Shown: positions 34,588 through 44,436 of the stretch, piece after piece
Numbering within the stretch: the first letter of the stretch is position 1
Layout: each line of letters begins with the position of its first letter
DNA from: Sediminicola sp037203765
GTDB lineage: Bacteria; Bacteroidota; Bacteroidia; Flavobacteriales; Flavobacteriaceae
Direction of reading: 5' to 3'
NCBI RefSeq assembly: GCF_037203765.1
Contig: NZ_JBBCAS010000001.1
Coordinates: forward strand, 186,001-250,000
DNA: 64,000 nucleotides
Made by a program: the position numbers and the translations under genes
Notes under the pieces: model-generated
Database searches by the model: none
The model's input: only the letters and a program-made list of their open reading frames with translations
What the model was told of the DNA's origin: nothing

Positions 34588-35583
34588 TTATAATGTTCCG
34601 TTTGCCTCAACCCATTTAAAATGGTACTGATCTTCAGGGAATTTCATTCTTTCTGAAATCCGTTCCAATCTGGCAGGTAATTTCATCAAATAATCACGTG
34701 CTTTTTCAGCATCATCGGATAAGCTTCTAATGTTATCCAATTCCCAGTAGGCATTTAGTTTTTTAAGAATCTCCACATAATCCTGAGCCGTGTAAACACC
34801 CAATCGCTGTGCACAATTGGAGAAGTTCTCAAATGCGGTTCCTATGGATCCACCGGACTCCCTTAGAAAATGGGCGGGCATCACAATCTTCTTTTTCATC
34901 ATATCGGCGAAGGCCAACATCATTTGACTGGGATCATGCTCAAAAATGGTCTTGACAAATTCCCTATATGCCAAATGGTGGCGCATTTCGTCACCTGCTA
35001 TGATGGTACACATCTTACCAAGCAAAAGATTTCCCTTTTTCTTGGCCATTTGACCTACTCTTTTGTGCGATATGTTGGTTGCAAGTTCCTGAAAACTGGT
35101 ATAGATAAAGTTTTTGTAGGGATCACGGTCGGTTCCAATGTCAAAGCCATCAGCTATAAGATGCTGGGTAGTGATCTCCACCTCCCTCATATTTACCCTA
35201 CCTGATAGGTATAGGTACTTGTTCAGGACATCCCCATGTCTGTTTTCTTCGGCCGTCCAATGACGCACCCATTTGGACCATCCATTTTTATTTTCTCCGT
35301 GCTGGTCTATACCTTCCACATCCATCAACCATGATTCATAGGTTGGCAATGCTTCTTCAGTGATGGTATCTGCCACCATGGTTACCCAAAAATCATAGCC
35401 CAATTCTTTGGCCTCTTCCCTTAATTGGGTAACATCATCCAAGAATTTATCACTCTTGTTGTCCGGCAAAAAGTCCGTTGGCTGCCATATCTCTTCAATG
35501 GGAATAAGGTAAGAATCGATAAACGAATCTACCTTGCTCTCAATGGCCCTCATCACTTCTATTCTAACGTTTTTTGCGGACAT
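34588..35583 (-). CDS. Acyl-ACP desaturase (ferritin-like, soluble)
   Basis: A 331-residue diiron enzyme that introduces a cis double bond into acyl-ACP, giving unsaturated fatty acids under aerobic conditions. The diiron ligands are in the two E-x-x-H motifs (EENRHGDVL and DEMRHHLAYREF), as in plant stearoyl-ACP desaturases. The N-terminal WQPTDFLPD and WSKWVRHWTAEENRHG are typical blocks. It is monocistronic, ending directly at a bidirectional terminator. Confidence 0.93.
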   Translation of the reverse strand: MSAKNVRIEVMRAIESKVDSFIDSYLIPIEEIWQPTDFLPDNKSDKFLDDVTQLREEAKELGYDFWVTMVADTITEEALPTYESWLMDVEGIDQHGENKNGWSKWVRHWTAEENRHGDVLNKYLYLSGRVNMREVEITTQHLIADGFDIGTDRDPYKNFIYTSFQELATNISHKRVGQMAKKKGNLLLGKMCTIIAGDEMRHHLAYREFVKTIFEHDPSQMMLAFADMMKKKIVMPAHFLRESGGSIGTAFENFSNCAQRLGVYTAQDYVEILKKLNAYWELDNIRSLSDDAEKARDYLMKLPARLERISERMKFPEDQYHFKWVEANGTL

Positions 35584-35644
35584 AATTTCTTTTTTACAAA
35601 TATCTCTAATATTATTTTAAAAGACATATAAAAGGGCGTTAATT

Positions 35645-36370
35645 TTAGTTCCTACCAGTCTCTTCCGGATAAAATGTATGCACCGGTTCACTTTGCCAGT
35701 ATTCTTTGGTATCCACATCCATTATGGAGAGGGGCCCCTTGAAGGCTGCACCGGTATCAATATTCCATACATTGGCCGCCCTATGGGGCAAAGTTTTCCC
35801 TATTCTAGTGACAGGTGTATGACCAATGAAAATTTCCCTATAATGGGTAAGTCGCTTGGGATATAATGTATCCCCAGAATTCAGATTGGGATTGAGGGAC
35901 AGGGCCAATTCCCAAAGTGTACGGTCCCAATAAAAGGTCTTGGAGAAATATTCGTGTTCTATGCCGTTTAAATTGGTGAACCCTGCGTGCAAAAACAGTT
36001 GGTTTTGGGGGTTCAGATGAAAATTCTCCAAATTTCTATAAAAGTCCATATGAATCCTTTTAATACCCTCATCAACCTCAGCGTAAGACGCTGTAGTGGA
36101 CCTACCCCCATGCTGGAACCACAACGGATTGTCTTTTCCCTGACTCAGCCATTCAAAGCACAACTCATCGTGATTCCCCCTCAGAAAGGTGCACTGGTGG
36201 GAATCTTTTAATTCAATCAAGAAATTAACGGTCTCCACGGCCTGGCTCCAACCATCTATATAATCTCCCAAAAAAACCAAATGATCGTCTTGGGTCACCT
36301 TGGCCCTTTCCAAAACTTGGACCAATGCTTTTAATCCTGAATGTATATCTCCAATTACTAATGTCCTCAT
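35645..36370 (-). CDS. Metallophosphoesterase (Ser/Thr phosphatase-like)
   Basis: A 241-residue metallophosphoesterase. Its motifs GDIHSGLKAL (GDxH), FLGDYIDGWS (GDxxD) and LRGNHDELCF (GNHE-type) build the two-metal site, with later His residues in FLHAGFTN and FIGHTPVTRIG. It resembles the phage-lambda-type PP2A-like phosphatases of bacteria; substrates may be phosphoproteins or Ap4A-like nucleotides. The gene stands alone. Confidence 0.92.
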   Translation of the reverse strand: MRTLVIGDIHSGLKALVQVLERAKVTQDDHLVFLGDYIDGWSQAVETVNFLIELKDSHQCTFLRGNHDELCFEWLSQGKDNPLWFQHGGRSTTASYAEVDEGIKRIHMDFYRNLENFHLNPQNQLFLHAGFTNLNGIEHEYFSKTFYWDRTLWELALSLNPNLNSGDTLYPKRLTHYREIFIGHTPVTRIGKTLPHRAANVWNIDTGAAFKGPLSIMDVDTKEYWQSEPVHTFYPEETGRN

Positions 36371-36617
36371 GCTACAAAAATCGCAATTACAATATTGTTA
36401 TTCGTTAAAAACAAGATAAAATGATCCTATAAAAAGGAAGAAATTGAACATGGTACCTATTTGGAACAATACCCTAAAATTCCTGCCATTTTATTCAAAT
36501 GGGTCAGTATCCCTTTAAAAAAGTAACATCCAAAAGGGATATTCATTAATTTAAGCACGAAATTTTGAATCGGAAAGGATTTGCGTTTACTTTGAGAACC
36601 AAAACCAACTAGCTATT

Positions 36618-37562
36618 ATGAAGAAGGTATATTGCATAGGAGAATTGTTGATCGACTTCGTTGCCGAAAAGCAGGGCAGCGATCTATCAAAAGCCACAGA
36701 TTTTACCAAAAAAGCCGGAGGCGCCCCTGCCAATGTTGCCTGTGCAATTTCGAAACTGGGCGGTGACAGTTCTTTTATAGGCTGTGTGGGAAAGGATCCT
36801 TTTGGCACTTTCTTATTGGATATTCTGGAAAAACACGGTGTGGATATATCCATGGCACAGCGATCTTCAACGTTTACAACCTTGGCCTTTGTTTCCCTGG
36901 CAGAAGACGGGGAAAGGGATTTTATGTTTAGTAGGGGAGCAGACAAGGAATTACAGTACAATCCGGACTATAGAAAAAAGTTCAAAGACAATATCATTCA
37001 TCTAGGAGCCGCCACAGCACTACTTGGTGGCCATCTTGAAGATGCTTACAAGCACTATTTTTTTGATGCGCTTTCCCAAGGTGCCTTTATATGCTTTGAC
37101 CCGAATTTCCGGGGGGACCTCTGGAAAGGGAAAGAAAATGTATTTGTAGAAAAGTGCCTTCACTATATAGAAAAAGCTGACCTGTGCAAATTCAGCAAGG
37201 AAGAGGCTCAATTACTTTCCGGTAAGGAGGATCTGCACGAAGCATGTGATTATTTGCACAATGTTGGAGCCAAAGCCATAACCATCACCTTGGGCGGAGA
37301 TGGCACGTTGCTGAGCACATCAAAAACAAAACAGAATATCAAAAGCATCAAGGTAACTCCCGTGGATACTACAGGGGCCGGAGATGCTTTTATTGGCTGT
37401 CTCCTTCAGCAAATCGCTGCATTGGAGGATTTCCGACCAATTTTAGAAGATGATACACTCTTGGGCAAAATGGTACTTACCGCCAATAAAGCAGGTGCCA
37501 TAACAACCACTAACTATGGCGCCATTGAATCTTTGCCCAATCTGAAACAACTGCAGCAATAA
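36618..37562 (+). CDS. PfkB-family sugar kinase (probable fructokinase)
   Basis: A 314-residue ribokinase-fold kinase. The start CIGELLIDFV, the GGAPANVACAISKLGG block and the ATP-binding DTTGAGDAF (250-258, catalytic base Asp256) are clear. PfkB members use fructose, ribose or other sugars; the GELLIDF start and the pairing with an amylosucrase point to fructose. The amylosucrase gene follows after a single base, so translation is coupled. The pair would convert sucrose to glucan plus fructose phosphate. Confidence 0.92.
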   Translation: MKKVYCIGELLIDFVAEKQGSDLSKATDFTKKAGGAPANVACAISKLGGDSSFIGCVGKDPFGTFLLDILEKHGVDISMAQRSSTFTTLAFVSLAEDGERDFMFSRGADKELQYNPDYRKKFKDNIIHLGAATALLGGHLEDAYKHYFFDALSQGAFICFDPNFRGDLWKGKENVFVEKCLHYIEKADLCKFSKEEAQLLSGKEDLHEACDYLHNVGAKAITITLGGDGTLLSTSKTKQNIKSIKVTPVDTTGAGDAFIGCLLQQIAALEDFRPILEDDTLLGKMVLTANKAGAITTTNYGAIESLPNLKQLQQ

Positions 37563-37563
37563 A

Positions 37564-39504
37564 ATGAACCAGTTATCACTACATCAGTTATTGGCCACAA
37601 ACCAATTGAAAAAAAAGAAAACGACAAGTCCAAATGAATTGTTCGACCTTCGATTGGCCACCAATTCAACCTTGATCAAGAACCTCTTTTTTTCCCTTTA
37701 TCCGGAGAGTGAACATACGGCTACTTTTGAAAAATTATTGTCGCTTTTGACTCAACTGTTTCAAGAGAGGCCTGAGGATCTGAAAAAAATAGATCTGGAA
37801 AGATTGAAAAACGGAAATTGGTACCAATCCGAACAGATGATGGGGATGCAATTGTATGTAGACCACTTTAATAAGGACATTAAAGGCCTGTCTGAGAAAA
37901 TTGGTTATTTTGAAGATTTGGGGGTGAATTTTCTTCATTTAATGCCCATTACCAAAAGACCTAAGGAAGAAAATGATGGGGGTTATGCCGTGAACAGCTA
38001 CCATGAGGTAGACAAAAAATACGGCACCAAAGAAGATCTTTTGACGCTGACCAAAAAACTGCGGTCCAAGAACATGTACCTCATGTTGGACTTTGTAGTG
38101 AACCATACTTCCGATGAATTTGAATGGGCCAAAAAGGCCATGAAAGGGGATAAAAAGTATCAGGAGTATTATTACACCTTTCCCGATAGGACCATTCCAG
38201 ATCAATTTGAAGAAACGCTCCCCGAGGTATTTCCGGAGACAAACCCAGGCAACTTCACCTATAACCACGATATGAAGCGATGGGTAATGACCGTTTTCAA
38301 CTCCTATCAATGGGATCTCAATTACGCCAACCCGGAGGTTTTTTTGGAAATGCTGGGCAACCTCATGAAATTGACAAATATGGGGGTAGATGTGGTCCGC
38401 TTTGATGCGCTGGCATTTCTTTGGAAAAAAATGGGAACCGATTCACAGAATCTACCGGAGGCCCACCAGCTCATAGCGTTATTCCGTATGTGCCTGCAGA
38501 CCGTAGCCCCAGGGGTTATATTATTGGCAGAGGCCATCGTATCCCCCACCCAGATCATCAAATATTTTGGGGAGGGCGACATGAAGGGCAATGAATGTGA
38601 AGTAGCCTACAACGCGACCCTGATGGCACTGTTGTGGAATTCCATGGCAACAAAAAAAACGGTTTTATTGTATAAAAGCCTGCAATACCTGCCGCAAAAA
38701 CCAAAGGAAGCCACTTGGATCAATTATATCCGGTGCCATGATGATATTGGCCTGGGGTTTGACGATAATGACATTTACAGCATTGGATGGGACGCAAAGG
38801 AACATCGTAAATTTTTGCTGCACTATTACTGCCAGAAACTGGATTGGTCCCCTGCCAAGGGACTTATGTTCATGTACAATCCAAAAAATGGCGATGGTAG
38901 GATAACGGGAAGTGCAGCCTCCTTGCTAGGTCTTGAAAAAGGCTTGGAACAGCAAGATGAAAAACTGGTTTCCCAAGCCATTGCAAAAATCATCACCATG
39001 CACAGCATCATTTTGTCCTATGGTGGCATGCCCTTGATCTACGCCGGAGATGAAATTGGAACCCTCAACGATTACAGCTACCAAAAAGAGAACAGTAAAA
39101 AAGATGATAGCAGATGGGTTAACAGGCCAAAACAGGATTGGGATGCCATTTCCCATTTAGAGAAAGGAAGCACCCCTCAATCACATATCTACCATTCCTT
39201 GAGGAAATTGATAGGAATCCGCAAGAACAACCCCATTTTTGCAGATCAAAATAACCTCATCTTGCACCAGCATCACAACCCTCACCTTTTGATCTATGAG
39301 CGTACTTCCGCAGATCATAAAAACCTTTTGGTCATTTGTAATTTTGATGACCATATACATGGGGTTGAGAAATCATGGATGGAAAGGGTCGGCTACGGAG
39401 AAGAAACTGGTATTGGGGATCTGGTCACCGAACAACCCATTCATTTTCAGAGCAACCATTTGGAAATCGGCGCCAATGAATTTTATTGGATAGTGCGCAA
39501 TTAG
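37564..39504 (+). CDS. Amylosucrase (GH13)
   Basis: A 646-residue glycoside hydrolase of family 13 that transfers glucose from sucrose onto an alpha-1,4-glucan, releasing fructose. The GQLYVDHFNKDIKG-type start (MQLYVDHFNKDIKGL), FNSYQWDLNYANPEVF and RCHDDIGLGF follow the Neisseria amylosucrase closely. The nucleophile fits Asp281 (VVRFDALAF), the acid/base Glu323 (LLAEAIV) and the transition-state Asp393 (RCHDD). The absence of a signal peptide makes it cytoplasmic. Its stop overlaps the convergent AlbA_2 gene by four bases. No sucrose transporter or regulator is adjacent. Confidence 0.94.
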   Translation: MNQLSLHQLLATNQLKKKKTTSPNELFDLRLATNSTLIKNLFFSLYPESEHTATFEKLLSLLTQLFQERPEDLKKIDLERLKNGNWYQSEQMMGMQLYVDHFNKDIKGLSEKIGYFEDLGVNFLHLMPITKRPKEENDGGYAVNSYHEVDKKYGTKEDLLTLTKKLRSKNMYLMLDFVVNHTSDEFEWAKKAMKGDKKYQEYYYTFPDRTIPDQFEETLPEVFPETNPGNFTYNHDMKRWVMTVFNSYQWDLNYANPEVFLEMLGNLMKLTNMGVDVVRFDALAFLWKKMGTDSQNLPEAHQLIALFRMCLQTVAPGVILLAEAIVSPTQIIKYFGEGDMKGNECEVAYNATLMALLWNSMATKKTVLLYKSLQYLPQKPKEATWINYIRCHDDIGLGFDDNDIYSIGWDAKEHRKFLLHYYCQKLDWSPAKGLMFMYNPKNGDGRITGSAASLLGLEKGLEQQDEKLVSQAIAKIITMHSIILSYGGMPLIYAGDEIGTLNDYSYQKENSKKDDSRWVNRPKQDWDAISHLEKGSTPQSHIYHSLRKLIGIRKNNPIFADQNNLILHQHHNPHLLIYERTSADHKNLLVICNFDDHIHGVEKSWMERVGYGEETGIGDLVTEQPIHFQSNHLEIGANEFYWIVRN

Positions 39505-40637
39505 TTGTAACGAACCTTTCTCAAAATACGCAATGATTCTTTAAGGGACAGGTACGCCTTGGTGTCGTATTCCCTCAACAATGGCCTGGCGTCCTCCATC
39601 AGCTCCTTCGCTTCTTCAAAGCCATTGAGGTAACAAATAAGGTAGGTTGCCGGAAGTTGTTTGAGGTCCGTTTTTTCGCTATTGGTCAGATCCAACCTTT
39701 TCTGAAGTTTTTGGAGGAGGGCATTGTTGGCATTGAAAATATGGTGCAATGTTTTCTTGTCGTACTGGGGTGGTTCAAAGATAAGATCGCTCTGTATTTG
39801 GTAGGTCCCATTTTCCGAGAAAGTTATGACCACTTTTTCCAAAGGGTAATATTTTTGCTGGGACCCCAGGCCCAATTGAACATACTCCATGGTGGAAAAT
39901 GAATGCTCATCAAAAGTTATGGTGATCTCATCCAAGGCGGAATAAAACAATTTCACCTGTTCATTGATCAATTCCACATCGACCCGTGAATAATAAGTTT
40001 CATTATTTACCCTTTTTTCGTTTCCTGCCCAACAGACCACAAATTGTTCTTTAAAGACTTTGTAATTACTGCTAAGATCCTTGTGCCTATGGTTGATAAA
40101 ATCAATAACACCGGCCAGGGTGAACTCAATATTGTTTCTGGCATGAAGCTCCAAGGTGGCCACGGTTTCCGAATTGATGTCCCGAAGGTGCACATCAAAC
40201 GCTTTGGGCATGCTTATACTGCCCTCTCTAAAGAAAACAGAGCCCCCGTAGTATTTCCAGATATTTTTTCTCAGCGCACAGACCTTGCCGTTGGATTTTA
40301 TGGTGACCAGACCTACCACTTTCCCTTCCGGTAAGTGTGGGAAGGGTATATTTTCGTAGGAGATCAGCGGGGGGTTATCCAAATAGGCGTTCACCAGATT
40401 TTGAATCTTACTGTCATCAAAGAAGTCGACCCCCACAATCTTGTTGTCCTCATCCTCCACTCCAATAACAATAAAGGAATTGTTTGCAGGATTGCTGTTG
40501 GCCAGGGCACAGACATGTTTCAAAAATTTGCCTTTGCCCTCCCTTTGCCCTATGTCTATAAAACGCTTTTTATCGTAAAAGCTGTTCTCGTCATTATGGG
40601 CGAGAAGATTTTTTACCAATAAGCGTTTATTGATCAT
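39501..40637 (-). CDS. AlbA_2 (divergent AAA-4) domain protein
   Basis: A 378-residue protein with an N-terminal AlbA_2 domain (Schlafen-type, about residues 15-135: ALANSNPANNSFIVIGVEDE, VGVDFFDDSKIQNLVNAYL, KVVGLVTIKSNGKVCALRK). AlbA_2 proteins are often ATP-binding regulators or nucleases. The remaining 240 residues are a distinct region without a recognised domain. It overlaps the upstream SDR gene by four bases (ATGA), so the two are translated together. Because AlbA_2 is also seen in defence proteins, that role was considered, but there is no defence neighbour here. Confidence 0.8.
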   Translation of the reverse strand: MINKRLLVKNLLAHNDENSFYDKKRFIDIGQREGKGKFLKHVCALANSNPANNSFIVIGVEDEDNKIVGVDFFDDSKIQNLVNAYLDNPPLISYENIPFPHLPEGKVVGLVTIKSNGKVCALRKNIWKYYGGSVFFREGSISMPKAFDVHLRDINSETVATLELHARNNIEFTLAGVIDFINHRHKDLSSNYKVFKEQFVVCWAGNEKRVNNETYYSRVDVELINEQVKLFYSALDEITITFDEHSFSTMEYVQLGLGSQQKYYPLEKVVITFSENGTYQIQSDLIFEPPQYDKKTLHHIFNANNALLQKLQKRLDLTNSEKTDLKQLPATYLICYLNGFEEAKELMEDARPLLREYDTKAYLSLKESLRILRKVRYN

Positions 40638-41395
40638 GCCTCTTTTTTATTGATAATTGTACTACTAGCCTGGGCTGTGGGCATCACGATCAGATCGGCA
40701 ATGTTTACATGGTACGGCCTGGTGACCACAAAGTGGATGATATCCGCTATGTCTTCCGGCCTTAATGGCTGATATCCCTTGTAAACGGTCTTGGCCCTTG
40801 TTTCATCACCTTTAAAACGAACATTACTGAATTCTGTCTCTACCAAGCCGGGATTCACTGCCCCCACCCGTATGCCATATGGGTTTAGATCCATACGCAT
40901 TCCTTGGTTGATGGCATCTACGGCATGCTTGCTGGCACAATACACATTGCCCTTCGGGTACACCTCTTTGCCCGCCGTGGAACCAATATTGATGATATGC
41001 CCGGATTTCTTGGCGACCATTTTCGGGATAATTGCCTTGGAAACATACAAGAGTCCCTTCACATTGATATCCATCATGGCATCCCAATCCTCCAGGTTCC
41101 CATCGTTGATGGGTTCCAACCCGTGCGCATTCCCGGCATTGTTGATCAAAATATCTATTTGCGCAAATTCCTCTGGCAATGATTCCATGGCCGAGGATAC
41201 AGCCTCCTTATCGCGGACATCAAAATTTAAGATATGCACCTTGGTCTGTGCCCCCAGTTCTTTGTGTAAAGCCTCAAGTCTGTCCTGTCTTCGTCCACAA
41301 AGAATCAGGTTGATCTTGTTTGCCGCAAAAATTTGTGCGGTCGCCTTTCCAATTCCACTGGTTGCCCCAGTTATCAATGCTGTTTTAGATCCCAT
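40634..41395 (-). CDS. SDR-family oxidoreductase (YdfG-like)
   Basis: A 253-residue short-chain dehydrogenase. The nucleotide-binding TGATSGIGKATAQIF, NNAGNA, Ser of INIGSTAG and the YCASKHAV active site (Tyr-x-x-x-Lys) are in place. RMDLNPYGIRVGAVNPGLVETEF marks the YdfG subgroup of NADP-dependent 3-hydroxy acid/serine dehydrogenases. The substrate is not certain. It precedes and overlaps the AlbA_2 gene. Confidence 0.93.
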   Translation of the reverse strand: MGSKTALITGATSGIGKATAQIFAANKINLILCGRRQDRLEALHKELGAQTKVHILNFDVRDKEAVSSAMESLPEEFAQIDILINNAGNAHGLEPINDGNLEDWDAMMDINVKGLLYVSKAIIPKMVAKKSGHIINIGSTAGKEVYPKGNVYCASKHAVDAINQGMRMDLNPYGIRVGAVNPGLVETEFSNVRFKGDETRAKTVYKGYQPLRPEDIADIIHFVVTRPYHVNIADLIVMPTAQASSTIINKKEA

Positions 41396-41451
41396 AATCT
41401 GTATTCAAAATATTCTTGTCCGGTCTTCCCTACTGCCTATCTTTATAAAAT

Positions 41452-42327
41452 TTATGGCACAACGTGTCCTTGGCTTGCCTCCAATAATTCGAACCAATCT
41501 TCCAACTCCAAGTGTATGTCGGTAGCCGCAACAGCATCTTTCAATCTACTTGTATTGGATGTACCCACTACCGGATGAATTTTTGCAGGATGGTGCATCA
41601 ACCACGCCAAGAGCAATTGACTTGCGTCTGCATCATATTTCGCGCTAAATGGTTCAAAGACTTTTTTGATCCTTTGTTTCTGATCACCTTCCCCTTTAAA
41701 ATAGGACCCTAATGGGCTCCATGCCATTCCAAAACGCTTGTTGGCCAAAATATCGTCCAAAGTTCCGTCGTACATGACCTTATTGGCGGTCAAAGAAAAT
41801 TCTACCTGATTGCCCATTACCGGAATGGCTGTTTCCAACAAGGCTATTTGCGAGGGTGTAAAATTGGAGACCCCAAAATCCTTTATTTTTCCATCTTTGC
41901 GCAATTGTCCAATAGCTTCTGCAACCTCCTCCGGCTGCATTAAGGGACTTGGCCTATGCAACAAAAAAAGATCCAGATAATCGGTCTTTAGCTTCTTTAG
42001 GGATTGCTCGGCTGACCAAACTATATATTCTTTGGAATAATTGTAGTGTTTTATCTTATTGCCCCTTGTTTTCCCGGTGTGTTGAATCCCGCATTTACTG
42101 ATCAGCTGTATGCTTGTTCTGTCAATGTTGCTTTTACCCAGTGCATTGCCAAACTCTATTTCGTTGGTATAATCGCCATAAATGTCTGCATGGTCGAAAG
42201 TAGATATCCCAATGTCCAGACAGTGCTGCATCAAATCGATCATTTCCCCAGTGGTCAGCTGCTTTCCCCAACTTCCCCAAGTCATAGTCCCTGCTATGAT
42301 TTTTGAATAATTCGTAGATTTTTCCAT
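41452..42327 (-). CDS. Aldo/keto reductase
   Basis: A 291-residue TIM-barrel NADPH-dependent reductase close to E. coli YdhF. The tetrad is visible: Asp in FDHADIYGDYTNE, Tyr in the same motif, Lys in LISKCGI and His in LFLLHRPSPL. The C-terminal VVGTSNTSRLKDAV binds NADPH. The physiological substrate is unknown. The ATG at 42327 (MEKSTNYSKIIAG) is used rather than a start 87 bases upstream. It is 56 bp from the SDR gene on the same strand, so the three genes may form one transcript. Confidence 0.93.
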   Translation of the reverse strand: MEKSTNYSKIIAGTMTWGSWGKQLTTGEMIDLMQHCLDIGISTFDHADIYGDYTNEIEFGNALGKSNIDRTSIQLISKCGIQHTGKTRGNKIKHYNYSKEYIVWSAEQSLKKLKTDYLDLFLLHRPSPLMQPEEVAEAIGQLRKDGKIKDFGVSNFTPSQIALLETAIPVMGNQVEFSLTANKVMYDGTLDDILANKRFGMAWSPLGSYFKGEGDQKQRIKKVFEPFSAKYDADASQLLLAWLMHHPAKIHPVVGTSNTSRLKDAVAATDIHLELEDWFELLEASQGHVVP

Positions 42328-42485
42328 AGGTTGGTGAAAATAGAAAATAAATCCCTTAAATACTTCATAAAAATAAGGGGTTTGCGCAACTTTTAACCAA
42401 TCATTAACAACCATTAAATAAATAAATCTTCAATTTGCATGAGAATTTAAGAGTATTATTGTCAGGGTTTTAATTAAAATGTTTT

Positions 42486-43487
42486 ATGGAAGAAAATACG
42501 ACTGTTGATATCAGCGCTGTAAATGAGAAGATTGCAAAGGAAAGCGCTTTTATAGACCTTTTAATGCTGGAGATGAACAAGGTCATCGTCGGTCAAAAAT
42601 ACATGGTAGAAAGATTGCTCATTGGACTTTTGGGCCAGGGACATATCTTACTGGAAGGTGTTCCAGGACTAGCCAAGACATTGGCCATAAACACCCTATC
42701 AAAAGCCGTGCACGGCAGCTTTAGCCGAATACAGTTTACCCCAGACCTCTTGCCAGCCGATGTGGTTGGTACCATGATATACAATATGAAGGTCAACGAT
42801 TTTTCAATTAAAAAAGGTCCAATTTTTGCCAATTTTGTTTTGGCCGATGAGATAAACAGGGCCCCTGCAAAAGTGCAATCTGCCCTATTGGAGGCCATGC
42901 AGGAAAAGCAGGTGACCATTGGGGACGAGACTTTTATCCTGGACAGACCCTTCTTGGTGATGGCTACCCAAAATCCTGTGGAACAAGAGGGAACTTATCC
43001 ACTTCCCGAAGCCCAGGTGGACCGTTTTATGTTGAAGACGGTTATTGATTACCCGAAAATAAAAGAGGAACAGTTGATCATGCGCCAAAACCTACAAGGT
43101 GGTTTTGAAAAAGTCAACCCAGTAGTTTCCTTGGAACAGATATTAAGTGCACAAAAAGCAGTTCGCGAGGTGTACATGGACGAGAAAATAGAAAAATATA
43201 TTCTGGATATCATTTTTGCGACCCGTTACCCGGAAAAATACAACTTAAAAGACCTAAAACCACTCATTAGTTTTGGGGCATCTCCCCGAGGTAGTATCAA
43301 TTTGGCAAGTGCCGCCAAATGTTACGCCTTTATAAAGAGAAGAGGATATGTTGTCCCGGAAGACGTGAGAGCTGTTGTTCACGATGTACTTAGGCACAGA
43401 ATTGGTATTACCTATGAGGCAGAAGCAGAAAATGTCACTTCTGTTGACATCATCAACAAAATAGTAAATGAGATAGAAGTGCCTTAG
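42486..43487 (+). CDS. MoxR-type AAA+ ATPase (first gene of the Bat operon)
   Basis: A 333-residue AAA+ ATPase of the MoxR/RavA group. Walker A (LEGVPGLAKTLAIN), Walker B (FVLADEINRAPAK), sensor 1 (VMATQNPVEQEGTYPLPEAQ) and the C-terminal lid helix are clear. MoxR ATPases act with VWA-domain proteins, probably as chaperones that insert metals or remodel complexes. It heads an eight-gene rightward cluster ending at 51571. Confidence 0.95.
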   Translation: MEENTTVDISAVNEKIAKESAFIDLLMLEMNKVIVGQKYMVERLLIGLLGQGHILLEGVPGLAKTLAINTLSKAVHGSFSRIQFTPDLLPADVVGTMIYNMKVNDFSIKKGPIFANFVLADEINRAPAKVQSALLEAMQEKQVTIGDETFILDRPFLVMATQNPVEQEGTYPLPEAQVDRFMLKTVIDYPKIKEEQLIMRQNLQGGFEKVNPVVSLEQILSAQKAVREVYMDEKIEKYILDIIFATRYPEKYNLKDLKPLISFGASPRGSINLASAAKCYAFIKRRGYVVPEDVRAVVHDVLRHRIGITYEAEAENVTSVDIINKIVNEIEVP

Positions 43488-43564
43488 CGCCTTGTTCCAA
43501 GTTTCTTGTTCTTAAACTGTAAACTGGAACCGTCCATCTTTTGGACAAAACCCTAATTAGGCCA

Positions 43565-44431
43565 ATGGATACTAAAGAATTACTCAAAAAAGTTCGAAAA
43601 ATTGAGATAAAGACCCGGCGTCTCTCCGATCATATCTTCGGAGGGGAATACCACTCTACTTTCAAAGGGAGGGGAATGACGTTCAGCGAGGTCAGGCAGT
43701 ATCAGTTTGGAGATGATGTCCGTTCCATTGATTGGAACGTTACCGCGCGATATAACGAACCTTTTGTAAAAGTTTTTGAAGAGGAGCGGGAACTTACCAT
43801 GATGCTCATGGTGGATGTCAGCGGATCAGAGCTTTTTGGTACCACCAATCAATTCAAAAAAGAAGTAGTTACAGAAATTTCGGCCACCTTGGCCTTTTCC
43901 GCCCTCCAAAACAACGATAAGGTGGGTTTGATCCTTTTTTCTGATGACATAGAGTTGTTCATCCCTCCCAAAAAGGGAAAGACTCACGTTCTAAGGATCA
44001 TCAGGGAGCTTTTGGAATTTCAGCCAAAGAGCAACAAGACCAATATAGCAGCGGCCCTAAAATTCTTGACAAACGTCATGAAAAAGAAAGCCATTGTATT
44101 TATGCTTTCGGATTTTATAGATGAAGATTATCAGCAGACTATCCGTATCACAGGAAAAAAACACGATGTAACGGGGATCCGTGTGTATGACGAAAAGGAA
44201 GAAACCATTCCCAATTTGGGCATGGTGCAAATGCAGGACGCCGAGACAGGGGAAATTAGACTTATAAACACCAAATCCAAAAGCGTGAGAATGGCCTACG
44301 GGAAGTTCCATCAAGAACGTGTCCGATATTTTGAAGATGTCTTTACCAAATCGGGCTGTGGGGTACTGAGCTGTAGGGTAGATGAGAGCTATGTGAAGAA
44401 ATTATTGGGCTATTTTAAGCGAAGGGGATAA
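43565..44431 (+). CDS. DUF58 domain protein with VWA-like fold
   Basis: A 288-residue cytoplasmic protein. The DUF58 block RSIDWNVTARYNEPFVKVFEEE is followed by a VWA-like core with a MIDAS-type DVSGSE. The ATG at 43565 (MDTKELLKKV) is chosen; an upstream TTG at 43541 adds eight residues. It is the standard second gene after moxR, is 78 bp downstream of it, and presumably is the MoxR partner. The next gene starts five bases after its stop. Confidence 0.92.
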   Translation: MDTKELLKKVRKIEIKTRRLSDHIFGGEYHSTFKGRGMTFSEVRQYQFGDDVRSIDWNVTARYNEPFVKVFEEERELTMMLMVDVSGSELFGTTNQFKKEVVTEISATLAFSALQNNDKVGLILFSDDIELFIPPKKGKTHVLRIIRELLEFQPKSNKTNIAAALKFLTNVMKKKAIVFMLSDFIDEDYQQTIRITGKKHDVTGIRVYDEKEETIPNLGMVQMQDAETGEIRLINTKSKSVRMAYGKFHQERVRYFEDVFTKSGCGVLSCRVDESYVKKLLGYFKRRG

Positions 44432-44436
44432 TACGA

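Noticed and set aside
39501..40637. AlbA_2 protein as part of a defence island
   Set aside because: Neighbours are a sugar module and two oxidoreductases; there is no nuclease, toxin, methylase or phage gene around it.
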